DNA of 32,241 bases from Plakobranchus ocellatus (GCA_019648995.1 BLXT01004533.1:437128-469368), one strand, 5' to 3'. Counted from the stretch's first letter, positions 1 through 10,603 are shown. Program-made: numbers and translations. Notes: a model not told the origin generated them from the letters alone.

Positions 1-127
1 TCTCTTCTGTCCACCTCAATTGTATAAATCTGTTTCTTTCTCTGTCTGTGTGTGTGAGTGTGTCTCTCTTTTCCTTACATCTTTCTCACTTCTGTCCACC
101 TCGATTATATGAATCTATTTCTTTCTT

Positions 128-171
<44 letters not shown>

Positions 172-623
172 TCCTTCCCTCCCTCTCTTTCTTCTTATCT
201 TTGGTGTGTGTGTATGTGCGTCCAATCTCTGTCTACGTCTGTTTTGTAACCTTTTCTCTATCTCTCTATCACTCTATCTCTCTTTTTTTCTCTCTATCTC
301 CCTCTGTCTCCCTCCTCTTCTCTTCTCTTTGTGGTCGTCCTCTGTCTGTATCTGCCCTCTGTCTGGCTGTGTGTCTGTCTATCTGTTTCTCTCTATCCCT
401 TTCTACCCTATTTCTTTGCGTCTCTCTGTGCCTATCTTTATTCTGGCAATTTTTATACAACTATTTGTCTCTTTTCTCTCATCTCTCTCCTCCCTCTCAT
501 TCAGTTATATCTTCCTTCTCTCTTTCTCTTGTTCTCCTTTCTCTCTTTCTATCTCACGTTCCCTATTCCTCTTTCCTCTTTCTCTCTCTTTCTCTCTCTC
601 TCTCTGTCTCTCTCTCTCTCTCG

Positions 624-673
<50 letters not shown>

Positions 674-700
674 CCCTCTAATCTCATTGACACATCCACG
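1..700. repeat. CT-rich low-complexity block
   Basis: The plus strand is almost entirely pyrimidine, with pure (CT)n runs at about 130-168 and 584-670 separated by imperfect CT/CTTT/CTGT sequence. It opens very long Ser/Leu-rich frames on the plus strand and Arg/Glu-rich frames on the minus strand. These are repeat artefacts, since they encode only SLSLSL or RERERE strings and have no start, splice or composition signal of a gene. It is the longest of about ten CT/GA tracts in the window. Confidence 0.95.
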
Positions 701-2093
701 GTTCCCCCCTCAAGGCTGTTGTTGCAAGATGTGTATATCAGCCAACAAAATCTCTAGTTCGTGTTGCCAACTGTTCGTTCAACTTCAGTTCTGCAGCTAG
801 CAGATTCTGCACTCACTACAACCTACATTGTTATGGCACTATCTCGCACTCTAAACTCTCAGACCATTCTCAAAGTTAAGCTTAACCACCGGCGGACACC
901 TGTTATTTTGAGCAGAAAAAAAACTCTGATTTCATTTTATTAAGTAATGATCGCAGTCTAAAATTAACCTTTACATTGAATATGATTGTTATTTCACATC
1001 TTTTCTTATCAATCCCCTTTTTAAGTCAGATTAAAACCCTCTTTATTTAGTCAAACGAAATTTATTATCTCGATCGCAAAATTATATATAACATTTTCTT
1101 CTCTATCACAAACTTATCTTTAATGATAGAAACGAAGTATGATAGATTGCTTTAAAATAATGCTCTAGAGCGTACTAAAAAATTGTGATTTGTTAGGTCA
1201 TAATAAGAGTGGGAAAAAGTAATAAGTACACGTAAATAATTTCAAGTATATCCAGAAAAAAATTATTTTGGTCTTTCAGACGGTTTTAAGCCTTATGAAA
1301 TAATAAATAGAATTTTGTTGGATACCTAAGGCTTTTTCCTTGTAATCATTCAATTTATTCAAACAATAATGGCAAGATAAAGAAAATTTTGCCGAATGAT
1401 AATTATATATGTGACTTTCTCGGATTTATTTCTTTTTAATGGGAGGCGCGATATTTATGCCTGCTGCCTCAGACCACAGCACAACGGTGTCGTTTTTTAT
1501 GGTCAGAATAATTGTTTTTTACTCGAAACGTTTACCTAAATATTTCCATGTGGTGTTGGAGTGTTGTTGACAGACTACTGTTACAAAAACATGTTAAAAT
1601 TTTTAACGATGAATCTTTCATTGTTCTGATACGGCAGCCGTGTACTCGCTCTTTATTGGAAAATGGAGTCCAAAGAAAAACTAATTAATTCTTTTTAGAG
1701 ACTTTTCAATGTAAATTAAATTTTTTTTTATGTTGTTCTTAAATAAATAAAACCCATTCGAGTTTTAAGTAATGAAGGAATAAAAAGTGCTCAAGATAGA
1801 AGTTAATGTAATTAGAAGGTTTAAAATTTTATTGGTAAATAATTTAAGTTTAAGTCGTGTCATTTTCACACTGCAAATTATAATCCATCATTTATGATTG
1901 TCTGGAAAGTCTAGGAGAGTTATCAGAAGCTGTTAAAACCTCATTTTTTGGGACCAATTGTATACTTATTAAAATTTTAGTTTTTTTTTTTCTTTCTTTG
2001 GTTGAATGTTGTTTTATGGAAGGTAGAGAAAAGAGAGATAAGTGTGGAGGGGAGATAGATCAGATGTGATTAAGTTGGGGAAAAGGGGAGCAA

Positions 2094-2094
<1 letters not shown>
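701..2094. other. No gene seen; AT-rich DNA
   Basis: There is no open frame with coding character and no recognisable element. The segment 1440-1660 is slightly richer in G+C but holds no motif that I can support. Several poly(T) runs occur near 1980. Confidence 0.6.

Positions 2095-2139
<45 letters not shown>
2095..2139. repeat. (GA)n microsatellite
   Basis: An essentially pure GA run of about 22 units, embedded in purine-rich flanks (2020-2150). On the minus strand it produces a spurious Ser/Leu-rich frame. Confidence 0.97.
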
Positions 2140-2142
<3 letters not shown>

Positions 2143-2548
2143 GGCGAAGAGAGGGCCTTTATTAGGCATTAGGATCGTTAAAAGAGTGCAGCTTTTGTGA
2201 CATATTGAAATCATGTTTGCAAATTAAAAAGGAAACTAAAATAGATGGTTTTGACCGATTTTGTATAATCATCATGCCAATATCGCAACCATGCATTATT
2301 TTGAATTTATCAGGTAATAAATTTGAACTAGTTAGAAAAATGTCCTACGTTCGCTTCTTTTCTTTCTTTTATAGGGTTTCACAGTGAGAAGTAAATACGA
2401 AAACGATTTTAAAATAATGTTATCAACATTGTCAAGTCTTTGTACGTTTTATTTCTAACACTGCTTCCAGTTGCTGATCTTTGCCTCTTCGGCATAACTT
2501 TAGACGTAGATCAAAATACAAACAAAAAAAAAATCAAACAAAAACAAG

Positions 2549-2567
2549 AAAGAAAGAAAGAAAGAAA
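2549..2567. repeat. (AAAG)n microsatellite
   Basis: A short tetranucleotide run of AAAG units lying after an A-rich stretch at 2522-2548. Confidence 0.85.
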
Positions 2568-2689
2568 ATTACATCAAAGGCGTTTTTCATTTAGGCTGAA
2601 GTGTTTCATGATGTGGACAATCCTGCTTACAATTTGTAGGGACAATAGATGCCTATTCGCTACCATTCTTTTATTGCTCAGCATATCTT

Positions 2690-2694
<5 letters not shown>

Positions 2695-2730
<36 letters not shown>

Positions 2731-2731
2731 C
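2695..2731. repeat. (CT)n microsatellite
   Basis: A nearly pure CT run of about 17 units. The sequence to its right (2740-3230) is more mixed in composition than its surroundings. That flank includes a perfect six-base hairpin with an AAA loop at 3012-3026, but I recognise no gene or element there. Confidence 0.95.
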
Positions 2732-3029
2732 GTAGCGCTGTATGCCTCTATTTCTCTTCCACTTATCTTGCGTCAGCGCCAAAGCAACGCTCCATGTGAA
2801 AATACAGGCCCCTTCGCGGTCGTTTCTTCGCCAGAACTTCAAACAAAAGAGCCCAATCCGTGACATCCGGATTCACTTATATTGTAAGGTCTACATTCTG
2901 TTATACCAGCTACCGCCCTCTCTTCCAGTCATGATTGTGTGTGGAACAACACAACAGCTGAACAGAGCCCAGGGGCCTCTCTTCGTATTGTTAGAGAGTG
3001 CCTGATTTTATCCAGAGAAACTCTGGTTC

Positions 3030-4800
3030 GATTCTTAGTTTTCTAGCTCGTAGCGATTTGAGTTTATGTGAACGAGACTTTTTATTATTGTGGAGATTTC
3101 AGGCCTTTTAGCATGCATCATTTGAACCAGGAATTGAAGGCGGGATTGAAGTCCGTAATGGGAGATCTCTACAGAAGTCCACGCATACAATTACGATAAC
3201 TCCAGTGCTACCAAACCCCAACAAAGCCCAGATTATGTAGAAAGTGTGAGGTCACACCTATTGTCTCTAGGGTGTCTTGAATTCTTATTAAATTTCATGT
3301 CCTATAAATTTTTTCGCTATTCTTATGCGGAGACAAAAGCGGCGTGGATGGAAGGCAACAGAGTTAGGAGAGGCAATAGGGAGAAAGAGAGAGAGAAAAT
3401 CCGACTTTATGCAACAACTGTCGGCTAAGGGGCAAGTCTCCTTCTATTCCAGCCGTTACTAGGGCGTTACTAAGGTTGGAATGTAGGAGCTGCAGCAATA
3501 AGAGCGCTTTTTTTGGGAGGGGGGAGGGGTATGACTTGGAGTAGTAATATTATAGGGAAGCAGAAAAGAGAAAGCAAACGAAGTAAAGAATAAATGAGAA
3601 ATAGATAAAATAATATAAAATATATAAGCGACCTGACTATTACAACAGTGTTCAAGACTAGTTTTGTTTGTAGCTTAAAGATTGAGATGGCAGAAGGCGT
3701 ATTGCATTTTCCCAACTAGCTGAACTACGAAAGGTTTCTTTATACCAATCTTTATTTTAATCGTGAAGCGAACAGGACAAACCAGGTCCATTATCATATC
3801 ATGTTGCGTAACTTTTTTTCAATAACGCTTTTTTTCTACTTAAAACTCATATCGACAGAGAAAAAGTTATTTAAATGAAATCTTAAAATTCACATATCTT
3901 GTGATAGAATTGGGATCCACCCATAAAGTTTTTTTTCCTCTATAAACGTGGGAATAATAAGCTTACACACCAATATGATGATATGTCAAATGACCACAAG
4001 GTCACGTGTGCCTTATTAATCCAAGTTTCCTAACAGTTATTGCTTTTTCTGGAACCTTTCTCTCGTGAGATATCGTAAGAAGAGTTCGGTGCGTTGATTA
4101 TGCCTCATTTGTTACGATTTTAGACTTAGATCTATGAACAAACTTAAGAGAAATTGGGAATTTTCGTTGCATCAAAAAAAAAAAAAGACAAAACTCTTGC
4201 TTTTCTGTTCAACTTTATTGTCTAATATCAGAAATTTGACAATTGCAATAGAGTCAAGATCTCTTGGGTGTAATTTATTCTAAGAGAAATAAATTTAAGA
4301 AAGCGAGAGAAACACTAACATTTTTTCATCAACAATATTATTGATTTTTCAACATGATTTTTTACAACCGTAAAAAGATCATATGAGAAAACTAAAAAAA
4401 AAACGAAAACAATAGCGTTGACATCGATTCTGCAAAATTTTATGTCATTTGTAAAGCTGTAAAAATATATTATAATCCTATCTATTGTCTTAAAATTCAC
4501 AATTATTTCGTCCCCAGCTTTTCTTTTTATGGATAATTAAAGGCAAATTAAAAAAGAAAACATTCCTTCATTTTGTAAACCTGTTCGTTTTGTGATCGAT
4601 AGCTTTTTTCCGTTGAATGATGCCGCTAAATTTTTTCTCCATTAAAGTTTCCGTTTTGCTTACCTGGTTTTTCTTTTCGTATTTATTTTTATTTACCTAT
4701 TAACTTGCATCTTATTAACCTTTGATTTTTTTTAAATCAACTTCGATGTCGTTTGCGAAGTTTTATCGTTGAAAATGATATTTTTTTCCTGCATATTTCC
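3030..4800. other. No gene seen; AT-rich DNA
   Basis: No coding frame longer than chance and no transposon signature. Open frames on either strand are composed of AT-rich codons with no conserved motif. A purine-rich patch lies at 3360-3400 and a homopolymer A run near 4173. Confidence 0.6.
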
Positions 4801-4803
4801 AGT

Positions 4804-4805
4804 TC

Positions 4806-4844
<39 letters not shown>

Positions 4845-4892
4845 ATTTCTCTTTCTCTCTCTCTCTCTATTTCTCTTTCTCTCTCTCTCTCC
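4804..4892. repeat. (CT)n microsatellite, interrupted
   Basis: About 90 bases of CT repeat with a recurring TATTTCTTTCT interruption, giving a higher-order pattern of CT blocks separated by the same variant. The overlapping frames on both strands are repeat artefacts. Confidence 0.95.
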
Positions 4893-4929
4893 TCTCTCTC
4901 TTTGGAAATTTCTGAACATTTGTAATGAG

Positions 4930-5516
4930 TGTTCCTATTATTAATAGTTTGGCAAAAGTTTACAGTCTATATTGGTGGAAACAACTGTTATTTTGGTTCT
5001 ACGAACATTTTCGAAGCCATGATTTCCTATTAGCCTTTGGTCTTCAATAATGATTGCTGCCTGGATTGAGACATAATGGAAACCATACAGAAAAAAATAA
5101 ATCATTTCAAGGCAATTGTAAAAAAAATATTGAAAGTGAGAAATATTCCGCATAAGAATAGCTAAAAAACCCAATGCACATTTGCAAATAAAACAAAGTG
5201 CACAACTATAACAAAGCAAATTATGTAATGAAAATTACAATCTTAGGCTGCATTTGAGAATTTTTTTCTTAGTTTATTAATGTAAGATTTTGCAAAAATT
5301 GGTTACAGTGAAACATTACTCGCGCATCAATTTTCAAACTGGTACAAATTTTTCCTAAATCATTTACGACTGCATTTTTTCACATTAAACAATGAAAACA
5401 CATAGTCGGAAAATATGTTGCAATTGTTACTGCAATGACACCTGAAAGCTTTTAATTATATGAATATGTTCAAATAACTAGAAGCCCTTCAAACTTAAGT
5501 TCCTTGGCCTTAATCG
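4930..5516. other. No gene seen; AT-rich DNA
   Basis: Only short AT-rich open frames with no motif. No repeat that I can match elsewhere in the window. Confidence 0.55.
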
Positions 5517-5960
5517 GAAGTTAATTAAAACAACAGTGTAGCTTCTCAAAGGTTTACAAGTGGAAAAAAAATAATAAAATTTGGGCGCTTGAGTCTGTGT
5601 ATATACGGATGGAGCAGAAATTAATCAAATCAACAGCGTAGATTTTCAAACGTTTACAAACAAATGTAAAAATTCGGTGGTTCGATTCTCTATACATAAG
5701 GCTAAAAAATAAAAAAAACACGATCAACTTTGTCTCATTTTGCAATGGTATGGTGTTTTAATGAGTGTAAGTGTATTCTTAAAAAAACAACAACCCACAA
5801 ATGCATATTATTACTGATGAAACATCGTCCTTTTTCTGAGCAGTAAATTTTTAAAGCTTAATTCACCAGTGAAGTGGTGAATTAAAACAATAGGGTGGAT
5901 TTTGAAAAGTTTACAAATGGAGATAATGAAAATTGGGATGTAGATGCCTATATTAAGATA
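5517..5960. repeat. Diverged ~100-bp repeat, three copies
   Basis: Three related segments start at 5517, 5617 and 5879. Each begins near GAA-TTAAT-AAA and then shares a core of the form CAACAG-GTAG-TT-TCAAA-GTTTACAA, followed by an A-rich stretch and a TATATA-like end. Copies one and two are directly adjacent with a 100-bp step; copy three is 262 bp further on. A possible fourth trace (GGTTTACAA ... TTGGGCG) lies near 7351. No coding function is evident. The alignment was made by eye and the copies are strongly diverged. Confidence 0.55.
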
Positions 5961-5969
5961 AATTTAAAA

Positions 5970-7740
5970 CGATAATATTATTCTGGAATTATTACAAATG
6001 GCTGGATTGAAACTTCTGTTTTCAAGTCTGTTTAAAGGATGTCTTTTATTAAACTTTTTCAAATCTTTTTTGCTTTAAATTTATAAAGATGAAACCTATT
6101 GTCATAGAAGTAAAAATTATTATATTTTGTTTTCAATTGTAACTACAGATACAATACAGACCACCAGCATAGCTAATAAGACGCAGCTGCTAAAACTTGG
6201 AAGAAGACGTAAAATTGAAGCCTAAAGCAGTGGATACTCTGCTATTATCTTTAAGAAGCCAAGCATTGAAATCCATAGACGGAATTTCATTGCTTTTTTA
6301 CTCTATGTGTTGTATAGTATCCCTTTGAAAGAAAATTCATAATTTTAATATGCAGTCTGTAGTATTATTTCAATGAATCGAAAACTCGCAAGAAAGACTT
6401 TTTTTTCCACAAGGGTGTCGCAGAATAGGTTGGTTTTTTTCCCTTAGAATATTTTCTTTCATTTTAAATCTTCATTTACCTTAAGGTTTCTACATTCTTG
6501 TTCTATCTTTTTGTAGTTTTAGCCGTTTTCCTATTTTTGGCTAATAAGAGAATAAAACCCATGAACATGTGAGACATATTTAATAAACCATATCTCCAGG
6601 TAAAATATTGACTTCAGCTTTTATCTGTACTATTTCTTGTCTTTTTAATGCACTTTTCGTTCGGTATATAGGCTAATTAAACAATTTTTTAAAATTGTGA
6701 AGTTTAAAACAATCAGCTGCATAATCTAAAAAAAAAGAACTGGAGACTTGATAAAATATTACAAATTGAGCATTTCTAAATTTATTTGCCATTTAACAAA
6801 ATTAGGCCTTTAGTGAAAATTAATTTTTAATCCTTTTCCTATTATATACTTGGATCAAAATTTTATTTTCTGAAAATTAAGATGCATCACTTTATAATAT
6901 TTTAAATAACACATATATACACTAAGTTATAGCAAATGCTTAGGCGGTTCTTTCGTTGCTTTGATGTGTCCATTTGTATTTCGTTTTTTTTAATTGTTGG
7001 ATGGAGCCAATTCAAATTGTATAAATACTGTAGTTCAGAAAACATCTTCCTGTTTATGAACCTTAGAATCAGAAGTATTTTTAAATGCATACTATATCAA
7101 ATACTTAAAATAATATTCTCTGTAGGTAAAATGAGCTGGTGTTCCTGAACCAAGTAAACTTTAAATCCTGACTTCAATGCTGCCTTAAGGTTTATGGATG
7201 TTTCATGCTTATATAAAGATTCATCATGCACCCTCAAACTCTCCAACCAGGAATTTTACAAACCTATACGTCTTTCCACCCTTGAAAAACATGATCCCCA
7301 TAATTAGCATAATAACTTTCCATTAGTCTTGTCAAAATTTTTTTTTTAACGGGTTTACAAAAGTTGGATGGATTGGGCGTTTTTCAATAAAAGCAATGCT
7401 GAGTCTAAGACCAATTTTTTTTTTTATTTGTAAAGTTTTGTTTTATACTCCATTACAAGTTTTAAGTTTAAAAAAAAAGTTTTTAAATATTAATAGCATT
7501 TTGTTTTTGTATTCACCAACATTTTTTGAAGATTTTTTAAAAGATGAAATTAAAAAAAAAAATTATATGCTAACTTTGGAAAGGTAGATTCGTAAATGAA
7601 ATAAGTTTTAAAGTGTTTTGGTGGTTTTGTTTTGTTTTGTTTTCCTTTTTTATATATTAATATTATTCATGCATATCAATTGCAAACAAAGTAAACTTAC
7701 TCACTTTTCACTGGTTGTTTTTTTTTTTTGTTTGTTTGTT
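5970..7740. other. Largely anonymous AT-rich interval
   Basis: Apart from the weak exon candidate at 6149-6225, no gene, repeat family or RNA is recognisable. Homopolymer A and T runs are common. A pyrimidine-rich tract at about 7720-7746 forms the lead-in to the next exon. Confidence 0.5.
6149..6225 (+). CDS. Candidate short terminal exon, unnamed
   Basis: A splice-acceptor-like sequence (GTAACTACAG, ending at 6148) is followed by an open frame in which two bases complete a codon begun upstream. Twenty-four codons then run to a TAA at 6223-6225. The tail is Thr/Ile/Gln-rich at first and ends in a strongly basic cluster (GRRRKIEA). I do not recognise the protein. The frame enters at the same phase as the stronger candidate exon at 7749 and has the same number of codons, so the two could be alternative 3' ends of one gene, but no upstream donor exon has been identified. 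The nearest AATAAA is at 6551. A frame this short could arise by chance. Confidence 0.25.
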
Positions 7741-7748
7741 TTACACAG

Positions 7749-7825
7749 ATCCCGAGTTCCCGGTCAGTTTACTCCGACAAGCTGTCCAGTATTTACGATT
7801 ACTCAATGATCTACACACGAAATGA
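7749..7825 (+). CDS. Candidate terminal exon, unnamed 24-residue C-terminus
   Basis: A long T-rich polypyrimidine tract ends in ACACAG at 7748, a textbook 3' splice site. Two bases then complete a split codon, and 24 codons follow to a TGA at 7823, backed by a second in-frame TGA. The peptide begins PEFPVS and continues as an amphipathic helix (LLRQAVQYLRLL) ending HTK. Leucines and charged residues are spaced as in a helical dimerisation or second HLH-type helix, but this is not enough to assign a family. An AATAAA signal follows at 7843-7848, only 17 bases after the stop, and the composition drops to AT-rich after it. The preceding exon should lie to the left on the plus strand but was not found. 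Confidence 0.5.
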
Positions 7826-7842
7826 TGAGGCCTATATTTTAT

Positions 7843-7848
7843 AATAAA
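7843..7848 (+). terminator. Polyadenylation signal AATAAA
   Basis: A canonical hexamer just after the double stop codon of the candidate terminal exon at 7749-7825. Its position supports a very short 3' UTR. AATAAA is frequent by chance in AT-rich DNA, so the call depends on the exon. Confidence 0.4.
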
Positions 7849-8271
7849 ATCCTATTTCTTTCTGCTCCGATTATTTTTAACTATACAGATTTTATCAAGC
7901 ACTGACAATTAAGCCTGTCATTTCACCTAGGGTTTGAAATTTAATTTGATTGTTTTGAGGATTGACTTATAAAACTAACACTGATAAAATCTATTCAATA
8001 ATACTTTATTCATTCAGGATAAATGAAGCATTTCCATAGTTCGGGAAATAAGAACTACAAACCGAATTCCGTAGATTCAGAAACTTCACGCGTGAATCAA
8101 GTAGATCTAAAACTCTATATCAAGATCCAGTCCTTACTGTTCTTATAAAATTAATCGCATCTGACAAGAATCGCACCCCTAAATTGGCATCGCCTCCTTC
8201 AAAACTCCACCCGCCTCATTCTGTTATGTTTTCTTTGTGTTATTTACCTTTTGGTATCCTGGCATTACTAA

Positions 8272-8530
8272 GTGGTAGAGCCAGGGGCCTGTGTGGGCGT
8301 GGCCTGGTCTGTCAATCAACTCGATGCCAGACCTGAGATCGAAAAGCAGCCTGTAGTAGCTGCCAGCGATGGGCAAGGTGAACGGGGAATCCCGAAAGGC
8401 GTTCCCCCGGCCCTACAACAAGCCAATCAGATTCTTGCAGCTCACTCGCTGCTCGGGGCCCGAGCATTGGCATTCCGTGAGCTTGTTTTACAAATTAATT
8501 ACAGATTGAAAACCAGGGTAACTCCTTGAT
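8272..8530. promoter_or_regulatory. GC-rich island with clustered promoter-type motifs
   Basis: This segment switches abruptly from AT-rich to roughly 55-60% G+C with many CpGs. It carries a GC/KLF box (TGGGCGTGGC, 8294-8303), an exact reverse-strand PBX/PREP decamer (8309-8318, complement of TGATTGACAG) and an exact kappaB decamer (GGGGAATCCC, 8384-8393). It also has a full NF-Y site (AGCCAATCAG, 8421-8430), a 15-bp near-palindrome (8451-8465) and an inverted CCAAT (8466-8470). A TATAAAA lies upstream at 8144-8150, and a donor-like AGG|GTAACT lies at 8517-8518. This suggests a promoter and first exon reading rightward, or a compact enhancer. An open frame of 85 codons crosses it without an ATG start; I see no family in that peptide and treat it as probably non-coding. 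Real use of these sites is inference. Confidence 0.4.
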
Positions 8531-8763
8531 TGTAAAAACTGTAAACATTATTTCGCGGGGAAGAAATTTGGCTCAAGGAGAAAAAAGAAATCTTGAAGGC
8601 TTTTCATGCTGAAGCAAAGCACACGTAGGAATACTCAGTGGATCCAGTGGAATAATCGCCAGAGGTTGAGTGAGCGTGAGAGAGGGGAGAGGAGGTGGTG
8701 GTGGAAGGATTCAGTAGGAAAAGAGATTATAGGAGGATTTTTCAGGTGAAAGTTTACAACCTT

Positions 8764-8806
8764 TGAGAGAGAGAGAGAGAGAGAGAGAAAGATAGAGAGA
8801 GAGAGT
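8764..8806. repeat. (GA)n microsatellite
   Basis: A GA run interrupted by AAAGAT, preceded by GA- and GGT-rich sequence from 8670. Confidence 0.95.
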
Positions 8807-9043
8807 CAGGTAGTAAGATCTGCCTAATTGCTTTCCTACACCGGGGGATCAGGCATGGATCTATGTATTTGAAATGAGAAAAAAAGAGCAAGGGTATGTC
8901 GGATGAGAGGCAGTGATACTTAGGATAGTTTACCATTGTTACAGAGAATAGGAATGAGGGAAGGGAGTGACGATCTAGCGAAATCAAGAAAAAAGGTACT
9001 ATGTTCATGTTTGCTTTTAAAAAAAATCTCATTTAAATAATTA

Positions 9044-9575
9044 TTAAACAAAATTGTTGATGATTATATTTCTTTCATAGGTATCTTGTCTGGAACAGAC
9101 ACTGGCGATCATGTTTTTCCACTCAAACCTATTCTCAGTTAACCTCATAAAGTTATTATTGCTACCCTTGCCTATTGCCCATGGCTTAAGACTTTCAATA
9201 AAAGTTATTCTCTGTCTACCTCTACTGTGTGTGACTTCAATCTTTCCAGTGATTGCTAAGTGTTTTAAACTCTTGTGTCGACAAATATGGCCTAAAAACT
9301 GTAGTTGCCTCTGCATTATGGTTTTTATTAGTAATCGTTCGAGATTAGCCTCTTTCAGTACCAATTCATCGGACTTTTTTCTGTCTATGATATCCTCATC
9401 ATTCTTCTGATAAACCGCATCTCTACTTTTTCTAGTTTTTTCTCTGTTTCCTTATTTTTTTTGTCCAACACTCACTACCATACAAATATACTCCCATACA
9501 TATGTTTTCATTACCCTTATTTTGGTTTTCATTCTTATGTTTCTTTTTGCCAGTATTGGTTTCATTTTATGGAAT
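9044..9575 (-). pseudogene. RTE/BovB-type LINE reverse transcriptase, C-terminal relic
   Basis: Reading leftward, the translation gives the segments typical of the region after the reverse transcriptase fingers and palm in RTE-clade LINEs. In order these are a KIRVMK stretch, YGSECWT, EKKLEKVEMRFIRRMMRIS, LKEANLERLL, RQLQFLGHICR, then GKIE...RGRQR and a final FEWKNMIASV. The last 106 codons (9364-9044) are open, but the part upstream needs at least three frameshifts and has an in-frame stop just after RRMMRIS. The element is therefore dead and 5'-truncated; endonuclease and catalytic RT domains are absent. A second copy of the same end lies at 15319 on the other strand. Confidence 0.85.
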
Positions 9576-9734
9576 GTATCTTATTGTATTTTATATAACT
9601 AGTGTGAATCGAGAAAGTATGCATAAGTAATATTTTCCATAAGTGGATCCTAATTTAGGGGTTATAAGAGAAAAGACTAAGACTTGGCATTCAATATGAA
9701 CCAAAATTGCAGGCTTAATGTATAATTTCCTTTT

Positions 9735-9985
9735 GCTAAGGGGGAGCGATGGCTCATAAGGGGTCCGAGGTTCGGGCCAAGTCAATTTTTCATAGTTCCT
9801 CTGTGTCCACCCAGCACTAAAATGGGTAGCTAGGTCTCTTAAGACCCGTCGAAAGTAAAGGCGACGAGGAAAGCAATGGCAAACTACCTCATAATGCCTT
9901 ATGCCAAGAACAATCAAGACCCTACTCTTGGTTCCCCGATGCTTGGATTAAGCGTGGGACCCACTTTACTTTTACTACAATGTAA
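9735..9985 (+). mobile_element. tRNA-derived SINE
   Basis: The head (9739-9780) contains GGGGGAGCGATGGCTC, like the start of a tRNA with an A-box core, and GAGGTTCGGGCC, a B-box. The two are only about 20 bases apart, so the head carries an internal deletion compared with a normal spacing of some 50 bases. A GC-rich unique-looking body follows (GTGTCCACCCAGCACTAAAA, then AAAGGCGACGAGGAAAGCAA), ending in CCCACTTTACTTTTACT. SINEs of this plan, transcribed by RNA polymerase III and mobilised by a partner LINE, are abundant in molluscs. With the deleted head this copy is probably immobile. I could not match the body to a named SINE domain with certainty. Confidence 0.75.
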
Positions 9986-10263
9986 GTCCCCTCTTTAGAA
10001 TCAGCAAAGGAAAGACTGATACTTTACCACTACTCTATGCAGTTACGAATGCGCGATAAAGCATAAACTGCTTTTCCAAGCTCAATGACAAACAATATTC
10101 CGTCGCAGAAAACTGATATGCTTCTGGTATTAGAAATAAGTCACTCAATAATCCAAAGTCTTCGGCATTCATGCATAAAAATTACAAAGATAGAAAAAAC
10201 AAAATGCTGCCATTACCACTACCACACTCTTGTTACCACTACCATTACCTACTGCTACTACTA

Positions 10264-10264
10264 G

Positions 10265-10295
<31 letters not shown>
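10264..10295. repeat. (AAC)n microsatellite
   Basis: A run of CAA/AAC triplets that continues into the assembly gap, so its true length is unknown. Confidence 0.95.
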
Positions 10296-10603
10296 NNNNN
10301 NNNNNNNNNNNNNNNNNNNNNNNNNNNNNNNNNNNNNNNNNNNNNNNNNNNNNNNNNNNNNNNNNNNNNNNNNNNNNNNNNNNNNNNNNNNNNNNNNNNN
10401 NNNNNNNNNNNNNNNNNNNNNNNNNNNNNNNNNNNNNNNNNNNNNNNNNNNNNNNNNNNNNNNNNNNNNNNNNNNNNNNNNNNNNNNNNNNNNNNNNNNN
10501 NNNNNNNNNNNNNNNNNNNNNNNNNNNNNNNNNNNNNNNNNNNNNNNNNNNNNNNNNNNNNNNNNNNNNNNNNNNNNNNNNNNNNNNNNNNNNNNNNNNN
10601 NNN
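10296..10603. other. Assembly gap (308 N)
   Basis: A run of undetermined bases bounded by an AAC repeat on the left and an AAT repeat on the right. The mismatch between the two flanks means that at least one repeat transition, and perhaps unique sequence, is missing. The open frames predicted across it are meaningless. Confidence 1.

Noticed and set aside
48..800. A 250-codon plus-strand open frame
   Set aside because: It encodes Ser/Leu repeats from CT-rich DNA; both strands and several frames are open for the same reason. The same applies to frames over the other CT, GA, AGT and AAT repeats.
2373..2456. Acceptor-like TTCTTTTATAG followed by 27 open codons
   Set aside because: Peptide composition is AT-driven and no donor, poly(A) signal or partner exon supports it.
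3025..3035. GGTTCGATTCT, a good B-box match, after a CCAGAG hairpin
   Set aside because: No A box at tRNA-like distance and no cloverleaf could be drawn, so I did not call a tRNA or SINE.
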